Source: Acanthococcus lagerstroemiae (lineage: Eukaryota > Arthropoda > Insecta > Hemiptera > Eriococcidae). From it: a stretch of DNA of 64,000 nucleotides. Below are positions 53,223 to 63,665 of the stretch, piece by piece. The stretch's first letter is position 1. Each line of letters starts with the position of its first letter. A model generated the notes under the pieces. It saw nothing but the letters and a program-made list of their open reading frames with translations, was not told the origin of the DNA and did no database searches. The stretch covers positions 81,011 to 145,010 of the forward strand of contig JAJSSI010000013.1 of assembly GCA_031841125.1 (NCBI GenBank), in the 5' to 3' direction. The position numbers and the translations under genes were made by a program.

Positions 53223-56200
53223 TTAGCCAGAGCGATGGAAATTCCTTTGCTTTGGCCAACCAGGTTAAGGAACTTCCGTCGCTCTGGTCAATCAGGTCAA
53301 GGAACTTCCATTGCTCTGGTCAACCAGGTCAGGAAATTCTTCTGGGTATGACCAACGTGAATTGTATACTGTGCTGTGAGAAGATGTCAGAAGAACATGA
53401 AGATGATCACATATGAGGTAAGCCATTATAATGGTCAATATTTAGGCCTTCATTAAACTTTTACAATGATTAACTCACAAATTATGATTATAATAAATGT
53501 ATGTTCAATCAATTTCAGATACTTGAACAATTTGAGGAAAAAACAGGTAAGCAATTTTCTGAAATTTAATTGTTTAAACATATTAATGGTTATAAAAGGT
53601 TTCATAAAAGACTTAAATTTTGAACACAGACTTAAATCCTAACTAATGTTAATACAATAGGAACATAAAAGAAATCTTAACATTCATAATTTATCAGCAT
53701 GGACAGAAAATTTTAAGCACCTTTGATATACACTTGGTGGATCAACTTTATACAAGATGTCTGATTTTGGTACAGAGGCTAAGTCTTGTACTGGTGGGTA
53801 ATGGTAGATGAAACCACAGTGTTCTCGAGTCTTTTCACTTCTTAAAAATGACATCTCGTACAAGTCACCATTCTTAATGTCTACAATTTTACCAACCCAT
53901 CGTCTTTCTCCTTTTCCTTCTTGTAAATCAAATTTTACAACAGCAAAATCATCAACTTGAAGACTTTTTTTTGATAAATCATCCTTCTTAGCATTTGTAG
54001 GCTGAATGCTTGCAGGTTTGTAATTTATAGGCTTTAAATTCTTTAGATTTTAGATTATCTGAAACTGAGGATGAATCTTTAGGGGCTGACTCATAAAGAA
54101 TATTCTGTAAATGGTAATGTTGACATCTGTGCGGATAGCAAGTGAAACATGAAAGGGTATTGAATGAAAGCTGATTCTTATTATTTTGCAACCACACAAT
54201 TTGATGAACCTTCATAGAACCCTTTAGAGAAATAGCATTTCTGCGGATTTCATCTTTCAACTTCTCATTTCTAACATTAACAGAGACTATCTGAATGCCA
54301 CGGATTTCTTTCTGCACCACTGCTGCAAACTGGTTAAAATTGGAAACATCTTTGTCATATGTAATTATTCGGTCACATGTCCGTTTCATAGTTGACCCCA
54401 CCCCATCCGCTGCCCCTTTATCGTGGCCGGCTTCAATATAGTTCCACGACAGCCCTTCCAAGTGTTCAAATAATGGAACTAAATGTTTTATAATAATATA
54501 GAACATATATTGATTTCGGTATTGACTTGAAGGAGAGTCTGATAAGAAATGAATATGTTTAATGTTCTTATAGTCCTTCAATATTGGTTTGAGATGCATG
54601 AAAATGGCCACCGGATCATGCTGTAAGTCAGGACTGATGGTACAAAATGATTTTTGTAGGGCATGAGAGTACAGAACACCTGTATGAAGGCTCACTTGTG
54701 ACCGATTGCCCCCAAAATGTACTGTTTGTATTTCAGAACCATATTTGCAAGAGTAATTCTCACTGAAGTCTATATGAACTAGAAGATCATCCTTTGATAA
54801 CTTACTTTTCATTTCCTTCATAGACGCGTACTGATGTCGTTTGCGCCCTATATGACTCATATATAGGATGAGCATTTTATACAATTTGGATACAATTTCA
54901 TGTAATTTCCCTTCAACTTTCCTTTTCGTTGTTTGCCAATGCATTTTACCATCCCGACCTTCTTCTTCAGCCTTCTCTCAGGATTCATAATACGAGTTTT
55001 TGTTCCCATCAAATTCATTGACATTATTCATTTTCTCCTTACATGATAAACACGTTTGAAAAAAACAATCTTCAGTTCTCTCAAAACAGCACATCTCTAG
55101 TTTTATGAGCTCATTAATATTACCCACGGCAACTAATCGTAATGTATGCAGCCTTTTGCATATCAATTTTATGTTTACGCACTTAACACATAGCGTTGTG
55201 TCTCTGGCGCTCAACTTCTTATTTACCACCCAAAATGGGTGTAGTTTATAGAACATAGAGTAAGAGATGACAAATAGATTTCGCTCACAAAATTCTATAA
55301 ACAAGTATTTTAAGCTATTTTGGAGAAATCGCTTATGTTTTTTAATTTTTTTTCTCACAATCACGTCATTTTTGTTGGGAGATGGGCTACTCACTGAATC
55401 ATTTAAGTAATACTCACGAACTATGTGCTTCACAGCTTCCATTTCCTGACGCCGGCCACGACTACCTCTCACTCTATTTCTCTGATCAAATATGAAATAT
55501 GGCTTGGGTGAGCTTAAGAAACGATATTTCTTCACGTATCTGAAGTGAATACAATCGGCCAACCATCTCTTCTCTATCTTTGATTTCATCGATGCATAAG
55601 AATCTCGCAAGTCACAGGTTACTGAAGTAGTGAAGAGAATCTTCCTCTTGACTTTGGGAGAGATATTACTTCTGCGTAATTCTCGTCGAATTTCAGATCA
55701 CGGCGAATTCGTATCTTCTATTTTGTTTTTGAGTCTGTGGTACCTCTGTCTATACATATCCACCTTCCTCTTTAAAATTTTCATTTTCTTGGACACGTGT
55801 AGCACAAAGTTATGATGTATTCTCCTTGATTCCGCACGTTTCTTGGCTCTCTTCTTTATCATTTCAGCTCGAGTACTCGTTTTAGTGTCAGGTTCATTCT
55901 GCTCCAATTGCTTCTTCTTTTCATTCTGTTTTTGTTTGGCCGCTCTCCATTTTCGTCTTCGAGCCTCTATAATTTTCTTAGATTCTTTTTTACCTGTAAT
56001 AAAGAAAAAATATTTAAAATACTTTGAGGTTTGAATACATAATAATTCAACACATGATTGCGATGAGCTATCTAGTTTTGGAACGAGAAAGCGTAATATC
56101 ATCATAAGGCTACAAAAGCGAGACTCGACATTAATGTAGCTCAAACACTGGAAAAAAACTTTCATCTTTTCTTACCTTTTTGGTCAATTTTTCGTTTAGC

Positions 56201-56510
56201 GTAATGTGCTCTGCGCTTCTCGTTGAGTTCGGCCAAGCGCTCGGGGTCTTCGAAAAATTTTTTTTGCCATCTCCTTTCTGCCTCTCTTTTTCGTTTCAGG
56301 CGCTCAGCCTTGGACATGGCCATCTAGAGTGTTTAATTTTAATTCACCTAACACGAAAGAATTACCATAAACTTCAAATTTCTAATACTCGATGCGGTAC
56401 GGTCTATTCAAATGATCAAAATGATAAGAAAGTTCCATCACTCTGGTCGTGAAATTCCACAAACCAGGTCGAAGGAAAAAATGAAGTAGACCAGAGCGAT
56501 GGAAATATGT
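53223..56510 (-). mobile_element. Unclassified DNA transposon (possibly Sola-like)
   Basis: Both ends carry several copies of an ACCAGAGCGATGGAA motif. On the left it occurs forward at 53226, then inverted near 53275 and 53308; on the right inverted near 56432 and forward at 56493. Between them is one long, two-exon transposase gene. I could not define exact termini or a target duplication. The family assignment rests on protein motifs remembered from Sola-type transposases and is tentative. Confidence 0.45.
53684..56323 (-). pseudogene. Long two-exon transposase (about 850 aa), few lesions
   Basis: Exon 1 (56176-56323) starts MAMSKAERLKRKREAERRWQ and ends at GTAAG. Exon 2 starts at 55993 after TTTATTACAG, in frame (GKKESKKIIEARRRKW). 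A basic coiled region and then a core follow: DLLVHIDFSENYSCKYGSEI (first D), TVHFGGNRSQVSLHTGV, HFLSDSPSSQYRNQYMF (second D), and WNYIEAGHDKGAADGVGSTM, with an E and the G-rich motif typical of an acidic third site. Downstream, after a frame change near 54045, comes VDDFAVVKFDLQEGKGERRW and a tail with LYEMSFLRSEK and KSDILYKVDPP, ending in TGA at 53684. Visible lesions are stops at about 55698 and 54978 plus that shift. It is one of the better preserved transposases here. Sola-like is my best guess. Confidence 0.6.
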
Positions 56511-57007
56511 TGCAAATTATTAAACATACGACTGTAAAATATTTTTCTTACCAATTTTTAAATCAGAAGTTACAGTTCTTTACTTACCATTGACGTTCTT
56601 TACTGTTTCAGATCTGTATGCCCGTATCCTGATAAGAACCGGCAGTCCAGGGCCATAGATATACGAATTCGTAAATGTATAGATTTACATAGACACGCAC
56701 TTCAATAATCGGTCAAACAACTTTAGTTCAGAATTTCGTCGCAGCGTGGTGTTGATGTTGCAGACATGAAGCCATTCAGCCCGTTTTGAATGTTTCTTAT
56801 AAGATCAGTGCAGCCACAGGACCACGACTAAAAATGACCAGGGCAAAGAACAAAAACTGTGTGACGCCATTTCTAGATTTTTTCAATGCCCTGATTGGAT
56901 ACTTGCGCCATTATTCATCATACTGTTTAGTTCACTAATGATTGCTGAATAATTGTAAAAAATTTGGGTTTATAAAACAGTGTTTATAACTGACTGTAGA
57001 TGAAAAC
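56324..57007. other. No gene recognised
   Basis: Contains the right-hand motif copies of the previous element (to about 56510). After that there is no structure except a TATA-like TTTATAAAAC at about 56972 ahead of the small exon that follows. Confidence 0.35.
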
Positions 57008-57052
57008 ATGGTTCGTTCTTCGCGTTCTATTCTTTTTACTGACTCCAATTTG
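57008..57052 (+). CDS. Candidate first coding exon (15 codons)
   Basis: ATG at 57008 opens MVRSSRSILFTDSNL and ends in phase 0 at TTG|GTAAGTTA, a strong donor. A TATA-like sequence lies about 36 bp upstream. The next exon was not found on the plus strand. It may be a chance match or the 5' exon of a gene disrupted by the insertions. Confidence 0.3.
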
Positions 57053-57407
57053 GTAAGTTACATTTTAAGGTTGTGCTCTTTCTTGAAAGCTTCCTGCTAC
57101 CAAGTATTCATTTGTACTTTCGCAGAGGCCCACTTCCTTAACTGGTCGTTAAACCTCTGACGACAACTGCTTGTTGATTCTGATTCCACATCTACACAAT
57201 GACAATAATGTACCACAAATTTATACTTGTTTTTTTTGTTATTAAATACTGCTTACAAATATATACGACATACATACCTTCCTGATCTGTGTCTTGAGTG
57301 TTTAAAGCAGCACTTTTCTTACTTCGCAGCATTCCCGTGGTATTGCCTTTCCACTTGACTGTTTTCAGTGAATCTTTGGTGGTATGTAACTTTTCCGTCA
57401 TTACTGT

Positions 57408-57505
57408 TCAGTCCATGCATTCCTCTGGGTCTCGTTCCTGACTCTCACACTTGTTTTCATTTTGGATGCTTTCTCGACTCAACAATGATTGCGCCAAGGG
57501 AGTAT
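57408..57505 (-). CDS. Possible last exon of the Myb gene
   Basis: Acceptor ...TCTACTTGTAG, then LAQSLLSRESIQNENKCESQ and a TGA at 57408. A further minus-strand frame (about 57278-57401, MTEKLHTTKDSLKTVKWKGN) ends at GAAG|GTATGT and may be an alternative exon. It would be reached by skipping the TAA at 57593. Confidence 0.35.
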
Positions 57506-57592
57506 CTACAAGTAGAAATTTAGATAAATATCTACATATATAATTGAATGTATTCAAGTACTCATATGCAATAATACCAATATCATTAACTT

Positions 57593-58603
57593 TTAACCAT
57601 TATATATATCCAGTTCTTCCTGTATTAGGTCGTTGTCTTCTTCCATTACAACAACTATTTCATTGTCATCATCAAAGTCCGACTGCTGCAAACCAAATGC
57701 TGTGTTATCAACAATCTCCAACATTGTATTTTCAGCGGGGCTCATTGCAATAGATTCATAATGTCCCCCGCCAGTTCCTTTTCGACATTTTTCATTTGTC
57801 CTGACTTTGTCATAAGTTGTTTTACGTATTTTATTGCAAAGCGATTGTATCTCCTCCTGAGAATATTTCCTCCCAGCGGTGAGATTGAATTGGGTAGTAA
57901 TGATAGCCCATATTTCTTTTGTTTTCCTGAAACAGGTAAGTGATTAGTACATTTAATTATTAAAAAATTATTTTATAAGTGGTTTCTGTAGCAGCGGTTT
58001 TAATATAATGAATAGTAGTAGTTCAATAAACCTTTTTATTTTTTTGATTACTTGTGTATATTACGTGATAACTCACCTTTCATCTACTTCCTCTCCATGC
58101 AAAAAAGTTTTATATGGAGCAATGTAATTTAACAATGCAACTTCGTCTTAGGCAATTGGAGTAGTTTCTGAATCCAAATCTGTACAGTCCAGATCACAGG
58201 AATCTGCGCCCCTCTTCACTCCAATGTCTCCAATTTTCTTCTTTAAATTAGCTTTCAAATGTTTGTATTTTTTTGAGAGCAACTTGGCGTCCCGTCGGTG
58301 ATCTTCAGGCAGTTGAGCATTAAATTTGTCAGCAATTACCTGTCAAATTTGCTTCTTCTTGCTATACATATATGTAACATATCAGTTATAAGAACTGTTG
58401 TAATAATCAGAATGAGAAACAAAGACATTTTATGTCAAAAAACAAATGAGCAGTATTAACACTAACATATTTGTATGTACTTACCTATTGTTAATATTAT
58501 CAGTTTGTTTGCATTCTATAATACTTTTGTACTGCTTTACAATAGAAACCAAAGATTGTATCTCTTTTTTAGTATAATTTCTTTCTCTTTTACAAGATGC
58601 CAT
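57593..58603 (-). CDS. Harbinger-associated protein with two Myb/SANT-like domains, decayed
   Basis: Three exons join in frame. 58485-58603 (ATG 58603, MASCKRERNYTKKEIQSLVS) ends at GTAAGT. 58077-58361 reads KKKQI, a TGA where tryptophan is expected, then QVIADKFNAQLPEDHRRDAK and LLSKKYKHLKANLKKKIGDI. 57593-57926 reads KEIWAIITTQFNLTAGRKYS, EEIQSLCNKIRKTTYDKV and CRKGTGGG, ending ...LDIYNG and TAA. The spacing fits two trihelix/Myb_DNA-bind_5-type domains, the usual partner of a Harbinger transposase. A second stop lies near 58149 (SETTPIA then TAA). It reads towards the transposase gene, i.e. convergent with it. Confidence 0.7.
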
Positions 58604-58866
58604 TTTGTAGTTTTTGAAGTCGAATCGATTTTGCACAGAAATTAATAAATTCAACAATAGCCAGTAGCCGGTACGAAACAGATTATACACTTTTTATTGA
58701 AAGCACTTCTACAAACAGGCGGCATAAGACGACAAACAAAACAAATTATCTCATATCTCACTGCAATCCAAACTTAAGTTGTGTCGAACGACGACTTAAC
58801 ACGCACCCGGCGGAAGAGAACTTCAGTTCATCAGTGTAGTATTGTACAACAAACACGTGGCCCTAA

Positions 58867-59130
58867 TCTAGGTGATTATAGTCTCTTTGACTGAACTGTT
58901 ACTATGACTATATCTATGGTCACATTGACTGAAAAAATGGTGGACAATCGCAGTGACTATATACTTTATTCACACGGACTAAATACAACTGCTGAATAAA
59001 AGTCGGTGTGACCAGTACTTTCTTAATCTTTTCAGTCAAAATTGCTAAGTGATTATACCTAGTCCTTTTGACTAAACTGTTGCTGCGACTATATATTCAG
59101 TCACATTGACTAAAAAAAATGGTAAGTCTT
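58867..59130. repeat. 177-bp tandem repeat, right part
   Basis: GTGATTATA starts units at 58872 and 59049 (177-bp spacing). They share TTTTGACTAAACTGTT-like and GTCACATTGACT motifs. The array continues the one broken at 50492. Confidence 0.75.
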
Positions 59131-60276
59131 AACACAGGGTCTTTTATCAGTAGTTCAAATGACTAAATTGCGAGGTCAAACCTACTATTTAAAAATAATA
59201 TTTTTTCTCCGTGCAGAACCAGAAAACTGTTACTGTATAGTTGACTGTTAATGTTTGAACACACCTATTGTAGACTACTTACTGTTATTTCGACGGCGCA
59301 AATGGTTTTATCTGATTCATCTTCATCGTCATCCAATTTGGAAACAGAACTTACTACACATAGCAGGTACTTTTATCTGTTAAACAGTTGTAACAAAAGT
59401 ACTACCTGATCGGATCCGATTTATGTTTCGGCATTTTTCTTTTCTCAAATATCAACGCATGGCATACTCCAAAAACCGAAAACGCACTGTTGATAGATAG
59501 TTACATTGTTGTTGTGTTGTTCCTTGATGAACCTCAAATTGCGAATCGGCAAGCGATAAGCAATAAAGTCATCCAAGCCAAGATCAACGCCAAGATGCCA
59601 AGGACAAGACAAGACCAAAGAGCAATGACTAGATAACTAGAACCAGAGAATCAACATCAGATTTATGAAAATAGGCCTTAGATCACATGGAGGTACGGCC
59701 CTTTTTATTAGTAGCATGATGAGAGCATATTATGCCAAGTAAATCGCTGTCAGCCTAGCCCTAGCTCTGCAAGCAAACAACAAACCGTATGTGTGTTGTA
59801 AAGTAGTAGGTATACAGTCATACAGTGTGCTATGACCAGTAAAAAGTCGTAAGAAAGTCGATTAATAAAACTTCAGCTAAAGCTTTCGGCTTGTTTACAT
59901 TAGACTTTGGCTTTCAACTTTCAACTGTATACCATGAAAATTAACGGCTATCGGCTTTTCGGCTTAAACTTTTGGCTAATGTTCAACCTCTAGTGACCTG
60001 CCCTAGTAGGAATTCATGCCGGCCTCTACTTATCACACTAGCCTTCACTGCACTGTGTATAATATTACATAAATGCACGTACTCGTCAAAAGTGGAGCCT
60101 GGTTTTTGGGAGATCATGATTCTTCAGATGCCATTCTTGAAGATGGTTTATGTGTCTTTGGTGTCACCAGAACTTTCAAACGGCCATCAACAGACAATGA
60201 TGACTGTCTCCGCAGACTACTAGTGATTTTGAAGGGACTAGTCAAAGTCGACGAATGGGAAGACTTTCCAGGAACT
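59131..60276. other. No gene recognised
   Basis: Scattered short frames only. CTTTCGGCTT and TTTTCGGCTT repeat at about 59884-59965. A plus frame running into the next repeat (from about 60073, MHVLVKSGAWFLGDHD...) is open for 84 codons but not recognisable. Confidence 0.35.
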
Positions 60277-60718
60277 GTAAATAACCCGAGCTTTAGTTCA
60301 ATGCATTTGTCGTGTCTTATTAGCTAACAGTAATAGGGAATTACTACTACCAGAAGTTCAACATGTGGGCTGCGAGCCTTTTCTGGTGGATGAAGGAGCA
60401 CTCCATTCTGTCTCTGTGATGACGTCCAAATGATTACAAACAGAAGACAACGATGGTGAAATTAATGGATGAGACTTTTCTGTGACTGTAAATAACCAGA
60501 CCTTTAGTTCAGTGCATTTGTCATGTCTTATTAGCTAACAGTAATGGGAAATTAATACTACCAGAAGTTCAAAATGTGGGCTGCACGCCTTTTCCAGTGG
60601 ATGAAGGAGCACTCCATTCTGTCTCTGTAGTGACGTCCAAATGATTACAAACAGAAGATAACGATGGCGAAACTGATGGATGAGACTTCTCTGTGACTGT
60701 AAATAACCCGAGCTACCC
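60277..60718. repeat. 211-bp tandem repeat, two copies plus start of a third
   Basis: GTAAATAACC begins units at 60277, 60488 and 60699. The two full units share TTTAGTTCARTGCATTTGTC, TTATTAGCTAACAGTAAT, GATGAAGGAGCACTCCATTC and GACGTCCAAATGATTACAAA. Similarity is roughly 90%. Confidence 0.9.
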
Positions 60719-60772
60719 TTGACTCTTCATGATTATCAAAATTATTACTTATAAGCAAGGAGATAACCTTAC

Positions 60773-61139
60773 CAAAATTCGGAAACGTGGGCACATGATC
60801 ATTCCCGTGGACAATGACTTCACCACCAGCAATGTTAATGATGTGTTGTTTTGTTGGACTGAAATCAAGTTCCATGTCTGAATCTCCTCCTCCGGTTTTT
60901 GTAATTCGTTTGGCATTATCTGCTTTAGCAGCTTTCGCCTTTAGTCGCATATCTTGCCAAGTCTACAGCAGACATACACAATAGATGAATCCGCGGAAAA
61001 CATAATCACTATTGTTTTTTCAATAATTTACAGTACCTTTTCCATTCGGACACAGTTTTTGATGGACCACTTCAATTTAACGAATCTGCAATAGTGGCCC
61101 ATAATTTTTGCGCCTTTTCAAACATAAAACTCGCTGAGA
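60773..61139 (-). pseudogene. Myb/SANT-like (zeste-type) protein fragment
   Basis: The upstream exon reads MFEKAQKLWATIADSLN, a TGA, then SGPSKTVSEWK. The next exon starts at 60962 after TGCTGTAG with TWQDMRLKAKAAKADNAK, then RITKTGGGDSDMELDFSP and HIINIAGGEVIVHG, and ends at TTTTG|GTAAGG (60773). The order (W..IA..LN..GP.K....EWKK.W.D.K...KTGGG) is the Myb_DNA-bind_5 pattern. The exon junction as written is off by one base, probably a lost A. It is likely a remnant of another Harbinger-family element. Confidence 0.6.
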
Positions 61140-61395
61140 ATTTCTGTGAGACCAATGACGGATGTTGCTCCCCGCTGAACATTCCACCACTAAAACGGGA
61201 AAATAGTTGCGGCACCCACCACTCGAAAACTGTGGTAACGCTGTGGAAGTCTCCACTAAAAACACATGTAAAAATAGTGGCTGCGCAGAGTTACGAACTG
61301 CCTGTGCGTAGATCTCACCACAGCAGTGTAAATTTACGTAGGGGCGAAGTAGCAGCAGCTCCACTACTTCTCCACTCCGCTCGAGGGGCTTTTTA

Positions 61396-61561
61396 GGGAC
61401 TTTGCATATTCGTTGCGTAGTTGCGTCACCACAGCGCTGCAACAATACTGCGTATACGTTTTTCCACTGGGTTGCGAAGGGACTTCGCGTATTTGTTGCG
61501 TAGTTGCGTAACCATAGTGCTGCAACAAAACTGCGTGTACGTTTTTCCACTTGGTTGTGAA
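61396..61561. repeat. 83-bp tandem duplication
   Basis: GGGACTT(T/C)GC(A/G)TATT is followed by CGTTGCGTAGTTGCGT-like and TACGTTTTTCCACT sequences, twice with 83-bp spacing. It lies in the upstream flank of the Myb fragment. Confidence 0.8.
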
Positions 61562-61739
61562 TATCATTCCACTCATCGGCCACACATGCCTTCTGGGGCT
61601 TCTGGGATACAGAAACACTATTTTCTCTAAGAGAACTTTCATAATCATACTGAATTAAGGCAATTTATTGCAAATTGGACAAGAAACGCAGAAAAATGAA
61701 AATTCAATAGCATATGTCTACTGTATCTACATGTTATTA

Positions 61740-61957
61740 TCATTCAAATATACAATTATTACTTGTATAGTTATTACTATTATTATCAGCATCATTTTTG
61801 AACATAATATAATTTTTTACGATTTCCTTTGAGCAATTCCCACAACTCCTTTTGGCTTCGTGCTCATGGAATCTTTCTCTCGTGCTATGCGAATTCAGAA
61901 TCCACTCCAGGACAATATGTTTGCCTTGAGCTGAAAACGGTTTCGCTACAGCATAAT
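61740..61957 (-). CDS. Terminal exon of an unknown protein
   Basis: Acceptor TTTCATCATTCCAG at 61958, then YAVAKPFSAQGKHIVLEW, ILNSHSTRERFHEHEAKRS and CGNCSKEIVKNYIMFKND, ending in an asparagine-rich tail and TGA (61740). The CxxC and the H-rich stretch hint at metal binding, but I do not recognise the family. Confidence 0.3.
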
Positions 61958-62182
61958 CTGGAATGATGAAATACAAAGTTAGAAATCCCTGTTGGAAATT
62001 ACTATATAATGACACATTATACCTATTTGAAAAGGAAATAGAAAAATTAAGTGGGGCAATGTTGGACTGTCAGCAGTTAGAAAATATGGGGAAAGACTGG
62101 TAGAAAGGACGAGAGGCAACTATCTATACTACTTTGGTTCCACAAAAGGTTACATATTAACAAAAATATCGAAAATAATGTT

Positions 62183-62585
62183 GTGGAAATTAAAATATCT
62201 GAAAGAATATGCCCAATGAAACTGAAAATAGATGAGAAAACAAAAATTCTAATCTTGCAAGTGGATGCACCTACAGCCGAAGCAGAGAAGGTAGATGTAA
62301 ATAAATTTTATGATAAGCAGGAGGGAACAATTCAAAAAGAGAAGGAATACTATCAGGTGATAATGAGGGATTCAACGCAAAAGTAGGATGGGAGGCAAAC
62401 TCAAAACACTGCGGCCCATTTGGTCTGGGGGAGAGAAACGACAGGGGGGAAAGATTAGTAGAAATGGCCCAAAAATTAAACTTGCGTACTGCAAACACTT
62501 TTTACAAAAAAAAAAAGTCAAAAGGAAATGGACATGGATATTGCCAGACGGGAAAACTAAAATGAGAATGACCACTTCCTAATAA
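62183..62585 (+). pseudogene. RTE-type LINE endonuclease fragment
   Basis: ISERICPMKLKIDEKTKILI, LQVDAPTAEAEKVDVNKFY and QKEKEYYQVIMR, then in the next frame DFNAKVGWEANSKHCGPFGL and GERNDRGERLVEMAQKL. After a poly-A shift comes KRKWTWILPDGKTK. This is the apurinic endonuclease of RTE/BovB-like elements (the proteins often annotated as craniofacial development protein 2-like). It has two frameshifts and is truncated on both sides. Confidence 0.85.
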
Positions 62586-62730
62586 ATGACAATGGAAAAG
62601 CTACATGTAGGCGTATGCCCGAAAATGGGCGGAGGGGGTGGCCCCAGAGGGCCCCAGAGAGCCACAGCATTCACTCACAAACGCTGAATATATGACCTAA
62701 AAGTAAATTGCGTTTCAAGTCTGCCGCTCC

Positions 62731-63311
62731 CACCATACCAAAAATAGCACAATCGTTGGTGCAAACTAAAATCAGCTGAAAAATGACACTAACCTAGTGC
62801 AGAATCAACTGCAGATCAAACTGATAACTAAAAATTATTTCAAAGTAACCTGAAAATGAATAACTATAAATTCTGTTGCAGCATCATCGGCATCAAGTGA
62901 AGGGCACAGGGAAAAAAGGTTCAATGTCACAATTTTGTGTTTTAGAGAAAAATCATTTTAAAGTTTGACACTCACCTTTATTTCCCTGTGCTATACTTTT
63001 TTCTCCGGCTATTTTCAACCTTTTAAATAGAGTTATTTCGGCGGATGAGTGCTTAGGATGATTCTACACCTCATCCTAAATCCAGCGATGCCCATATCTT
63101 CATTTTCAAAAAAATGTGACATTGAACCTTTTCCCCTGTACCCTTCAAGTCTGATGGTACACACCATACCAAAAATAGCATAATAATCGTTGGAGCAAAT
63201 TAAAATCAGCTGAAACGTAACACTAACTTATTGCAGAATCAATTGCAAATCAAGCTGAAAAGAAAAATATTGTCCTGAGGTAACTTAAAAATAAACTAAG
63301 TTCTGGTAGAG
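62731..63311. repeat. Tandem repeat (about 180 bp), interrupted by a MITE
   Basis: Copies at 62731-62890 and 63162-63311 share CACCATACCAAAAATAGCA, TCGTTGGWGCAAA, AAAATCAGCTGAAA and the final GCATCATCGG. A third, more diverged stretch follows to about 63415. Removing the MITE at 62895-63150 gives a spacing of about 180 bp. Confidence 0.75.
62895..63150. mobile_element. MITE with 31-bp inverted repeats (248 bp)
   Basis: GAAGGGCACAGGG...GGTTCAATGTCAC and its reverse complement (GTGACATTGAACC...CCCTGTACCCTTC, a few mismatches) bound 62899-63146. AAGT flanks both ends. No coding capacity; family undetermined. Confidence 0.75.
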
Positions 63312-63532
63312 CATCATCGGCCCAACGTCTGGTACCCACTCTATCCCAAGCAGAAAAGTAAAATTACAGTAACCTAAATATAAACCAAATTCCAGTGATG
63401 CTCCTGGGGCTCGGCTGAAATAATAAATGGATCCTTCGATATAGATGAGCGAATACACTATTCATAATTCGTTAGTTTGAGAAGGTTCAACAGAGACCAC
63501 TTATATCGCAAAATGACGTGTGATCTTGAAAT

Positions 63533-63665
63533 TCATAACACCAACTCTGCTTTTAACTGATCGATCGCCATCACAGGCGGCGTTTCTGTATTTGACATCT
63601 CGTCGACGTCCTCAGGCTTTTCTTCATCACTGTCGAAAAGCTCGAAAGTGTGCCCTTGTCTTCTT
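63533..63665 (-). CDS. Possible terminal exon of an acidic protein
   Basis: After an acceptor (GTAACTAAGTAG) the frame reads FELFDSDEEKPEDVDEMSN and TETPPVMAIDQLKAELVL to a TGA at 63533. A second acidic stretch (about 63771-63850, QLADKVPDISEIEDDDSVL) ends at a GTAAGAG donor upstream, but the two do not join in one open frame as I read them. Weak call. Confidence 0.3.

Larger units (their letters stand above)
50493..58866. mobile_element. PIF/Harbinger-like transposon with nested elements
   Basis: The ends GGGTCAGTTGTACAATAC (from 50496) and GTATTGTACAACAAACACGTGGCCC (to 58863) are imperfect inverted repeats sharing GGGYCA and TTGTACAATAC. CAA (50493-50495) and TAA (58864-58866) fit a decayed 3-bp TAA target. 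Inside are a Harbinger DDE transposase on the plus strand and a Myb gene on the minus strand, the expected two-gene content. Several LINE fragments and another transposon (about 53.2-56.5 kb) lie between them. Confidence 0.65.
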
